This document shows, piece after piece, positions 62,247 to 64,000 of a stretch of 64,000 bases of DNA (within the stretch, counting starts at the first letter, position 1; each line of letters begins with the position of its first letter). Made by a program: the position numbers and the translations under genes. The stretch spans positions 124,001 to 188,000 of the forward strand of contig JADJSV010000009.1 in NCBI GenBank assembly GCA_016711505.1, given 5' to 3'. The notes under the pieces were generated by a model. The model saw only the letters and a program-made list of their open reading frames with translations, did no database searches and was not told where the DNA came from. Source of the stretch: Bacteroidota bacterium (GTDB lineage: Bacteria > Bacteroidota > Bacteroidia > AKYH767-A > 2013-40CM-41-45).

Positions 62247-63158
62247 TTACTTTATATAAATTTTTTGATTTCGGTATTTAATAAACGCTTCGTCATAGGC
62301 ATTTAGTCCAAGTATTTTTTTTATTTGAATAGCTTTGTCTCCGTTGATATTCAGTTCCTCGGTAACATCAATTACAAGGTCATCTTTTCCTTTTAATCGA
62401 ATTATTATTTCGGTAAAGTTTCGTTCTCTAATTGCCTTGATTATTTTTTGTTCGTCGCTATTCAGTAGCCCCAAGGAAAAACTGTATTTCTCTAAATGAA
62501 CTTTTTCAAGTAATTCACCTAGAATCGGATTAAGTAAAATTTGAATATGATCATGGTTGTATGGATTCGTTTCCATTGGCATATTCTGAATAGCGCTATG
62601 GAGTAAGCACGTAAAAATCATTTCATTTTCGCTCTTTGATTTGAATGCAAACAATACTCCTGTCTCATTCATTAAAAGCAAATTAAAGACTGTCGATGCA
62701 AAAATTGTGAAAAGAGGTTTGTCTATAATGGAATTCTCATCAATGTTTTCGCTTAAAAATTGTAAGCCTCTTTTTGCTGAAAGCAATTGTTCTGCACTGT
62801 ATTGTTTTGACTCTTCAAAATGTTTGATCATCTCCGGCCAATTTTTTATGGCTTGAATAAATACTTCCGGATTGTAAATCAAATTTTTCATATTAGAAAG
62901 TTGTTTGAATGGTATTCCAAATTGCCGAAGTTTAGAATTAACCTTTACCCAAACATATTCAACAAGGTTAAGCTTGACTCTGTCATTTTCATTTTCTGCC
63001 TCAAAAGGAATCATACCCTTTGATTTCCAATCGAAAAAGGTCCACGAATTGACGCCAGTAGCCGATAAGGGAATCGTCCTTTCCATTATTCTAGGGTAGT
63101 GAAACTTGACTTTTTCGATAAAATCGAGGCCCATTTCGTGAATTAGCTCATTTTCCAT
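62247..63158 (-). CDS. MerR-like regulator of a mobile element
   Basis: The 303-residue protein begins with a region like a MerR helix-turn-helix (VNSWTFFDWKSKGMIPFE, then VEYVWVKVNSKLRQFGIPFKQL), in which the WxxxGM and LRxFGIPF parts match family habits. The remaining 220 residues are helical and match nothing I recognise; there is no Cys-based metal site and no recombinase motif. It is divergent from the zinc-finger gene across a 21-bp perfect palindrome, which is probably its operator, so it may repress both promoters. Intact. Confidence 0.6.
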   Translation of the reverse strand: MENELIHEMGLDFIEKVKFHYPRIMERTIPLSATGVNSWTFFDWKSKGMIPFEAENENDRVKLNLVEYVWVKVNSKLRQFGIPFKQLSNMKNLIYNPEVFIQAIKNWPEMIKHFEESKQYSAEQLLSAKRGLQFLSENIDENSIIDKPLFTIFASTVFNLLLMNETGVLFAFKSKSENEMIFTCLLHSAIQNMPMETNPYNHDHIQILLNPILGELLEKVHLEKYSFSLGLLNSDEQKIIKAIRERNFTEIIIRLKGKDDLVIDVTEELNINGDKAIQIKKILGLNAYDEAFIKYRNQKIYIK

Positions 63159-63175
63159 TATTTTTTATAAATCTT

Positions 63176-63220
63176 ATTTGTGATTACAAATATATAATAT
63201 ATATATTTGTAATCACAAAT
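63176..63220. promoter_or_regulatory. Perfect 21-bp inverted repeat, probable operator
   Basis: Arms 63176-63196 and 63200-63220 are exact reverse complements with a 3-base spacer. Each arm contains its own smaller palindrome, ATTTGTGATTACAAAT or its complement ATTTGTAATCACAAAT, so there are two dyad sites about 29 bases apart centre to centre. Being between divergent genes, one of them a MerR-like protein, it fits a control site that binds a regulator at two positions. Confidence 0.75.
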
Positions 63221-63244
63221 ATATAAAAATTAAAATTTAGGCAC

Positions 63245-63631
63245 ATGAACGAAGAAGAATTAAACAAGGTTCCTAGGTCGCATAGGATTTGCCCGGGATG
63301 CGGAAAGGAATTTGTTGCCCACCATAAAAGTCGAGAATACTGCAACGAAGTTTGTTACAACACCCATTACAATTCGAAAATCAGAAACAATCAAATGCAC
63401 AGACTTCAGCAGCAGAATTTTTGCATAACAGCTATCAGAACACTGATTGGAGAAAGTAAAAGCGCAATTGTTTCAACTGCGGACCTCGATTCCATTGGCT
63501 TCCCCTTTGACATGTATTCCAATCGAGAAAAACACTCGCCCATAAGCGAAAACCATTACGTCTGGTATGGCCCGTACCGTTTAAACTTAACATTAGATTA
63601 TCAAATTCAAATAACACTTAAAAATGCATAA
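63245..63631 (+). CDS. Small zinc-finger protein of the element
   Basis: The 128-residue protein has an N-terminal Cys4 zinc finger, CPGCGKEFVAHHKSREYCNEVC, like the small finger domains found in mobile-element and toxin-linked proteins. The rest (NNQMHRLQQQNFCITAIRTLIGE, and a C-terminal strand YHLTLDY-like region) is a short alpha/beta domain I do not recognise. It is the first gene rightward from the palindrome and overlaps the start of a tiny membrane-protein gene. Function unknown; DNA or RNA binding is an inference from the finger. Confidence 0.65.
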   Translation: MNEEELNKVPRSHRICPGCGKEFVAHHKSREYCNEVCYNTHYNSKIRNNQMHRLQQQNFCITAIRTLIGESKSAIVSTADLDSIGFPFDMYSNREKHSPISENHYVWYGPYRLNLTLDYQIQITLKNA

Positions 63632-63791
63632 CGTTCCAGATCATATCCTCCGCATATTCGGAGGGCCGATACCGCCAGACCCGGTTAAAAAAATTAATCA
63701 AATGGTTGTGGTTGCAGGGTTTAGTATATTAGTGATTGCTGTAATTATAATTTACAATCAATCGAATGAGACTAAAAGAGAGCAAATCTGA
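63624..63791 (+). CDS. 55-residue single-pass membrane protein
   Basis: The ATG at 63624 overlaps the end of the zinc-finger gene by eight bases. The product has a proline-rich start (FGGPIPPDP), a clear transmembrane helix (VVVAGFSILVIAVIIIY) and a short polar tail to a TGA at 63791. No family is recognised. Coupling to the gene before suggests a two-gene unit. Small size lowers confidence, but the helix and tight overlap argue for a real gene. Confidence 0.5.
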   Translation: MHNVPDHILRIFGGPIPPDPVKKINQMVVVAGFSILVIAVIIIYNQSNETKREQI

Positions 63792-63831
63792 ATATAGCCA
63801 GCAGATTGCAACAGAATCTTAAATCCATTTC

Positions 63832-64000
63832 CTAATATTTAATAATTTTTTTGGTAAAATTAAATTTTCCTTTCGATATTTTAACAAAGTAGATTCCACT
63901 CGGGAAATCTACAATATTTAGTGATTTTTCTTGAAGGGCTGTTGCAAAATATTTATAAAACAATTTTCCGTAAACATCAGTTATAGAAATAGAGACTTCA
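63832..64000 (-). CDS. 3' end of a T9SS-sorted protein gene (partial)
   Basis: Reading leftward from the window edge, the frame encodes EVSISITDVYGKLFYKYF, then LNIVDFPSGIYFVKIS and KFNFTKKIIKY before a TAG at 63832-63834. This is a type A T9SS C-terminal sorting domain, so the protein is exported by the type IX system. Its passenger domain lies outside the window. Confidence 0.8.
   Translation of the reverse strand, partial: EVSISITDVYGKLFYKYFATALQEKSLNIVDFPSGIYFVKISKGKFNFTKKIIKY

Larger units (their letters stand above)
60437..63791. mobile_element. Putative tRNA-integrated element (left end visible)
   Basis: A large serine recombinase gene runs into the 3' half of tRNA-Leu. Next to it are a MerR-like regulator, a strong palindromic operator, a zinc-finger protein and a tiny membrane protein, none resembling host housekeeping genes. 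This is the typical layout of the integrase end of an integrative element. The other end was not found: no second copy of the tRNA 3' sequence is visible, and a host-like T9SS gene begins at 63832. Borders are therefore approximate. Confidence 0.45.

Overview
The window is from a low-GC Bacteroidota genome, probably an environmental lineage related to Chitinophagales, Sphingobacteriales or Flavobacteriales. Three things support this. Several proteins carry type IX secretion (T9SS) C-terminal sorting domains or Bacteroidota-type secreted modules (HAF repeats, dockerin-like and MopE-like motifs, TIG-NHL lipoproteins). Shine-Dalgarno sites are mostly absent. The tRNA-Leu and the catalase, Rieske and RtcB families fit the phylum. 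Much of the window looks like an uncorrected or low-coverage consensus: about 26 of some 42 genes are broken by one or more single-base indels, many in A or T runs, while others are intact. I merged split reading frames into single genes where the protein sequence continues across the break.

Layout. 0-11 kb: a coiled-coil lipoprotein, a class A beta-lactamase-like serine hydrolase, a 1944-residue secreted nuclease-fold protein and a secreted propeller protein; the last two share a C-terminal module. 10.7-14.2 kb: an intact two-gene operon of the RNA ligase RtcB and an AAA+ ATPase fused to an FtsH-type M41 protease. 14.7-28.1 kb: a TetR regulator, a HAF-repeat T9SS protein, then a stress block (DUF6766 membrane protein, DUF892/YciF ferritin-like protein, FAD-Rieske oxidoreductase, cupin, CinA-type amidase, response regulator and PAS-PAS histidine kinase, HPII-type catalase, short-chain dehydrogenase, Zn alcohol dehydrogenase).

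28.2-51.0 kb: about 23 kb transcribed almost entirely on the minus strand and made only of exported proteins. It holds six TIG-NHL lipoproteins with a conserved CPxCP motif behind the lipidated cysteine, five tandem members (P1-P5) of an unrecognised secreted family plus a related-looking leader gene (P0), and three secreted hydrolase-like proteins (papain-like, M15-like, LRAT/NlpC-like). Stop-start junctions touch or overlap, so it reads as one or a few operons. AT-rich inverted repeats sit in three of its wider gaps. This is the best candidate for an undescribed system in the window.

51-60 kb: a T9SS protein, then a trehalose locus (trehalose-6-phosphate phosphatase, GH15 hydrolase, and a trehalose-6-phosphate synthase fused to a membrane sensor/HAMP module), a T9SS-domain remnant, and a Cys/Met-metabolism PLP enzyme. 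60.4-63.8 kb: a tRNA-Leu(CAA) whose 3' half is read by the end of a large serine recombinase gene, followed by a MerR-like regulator, a large palindromic operator, a zinc-finger protein and a tiny membrane protein. This looks like one end of an integrated element. The window closes inside another T9SS-sorted gene.
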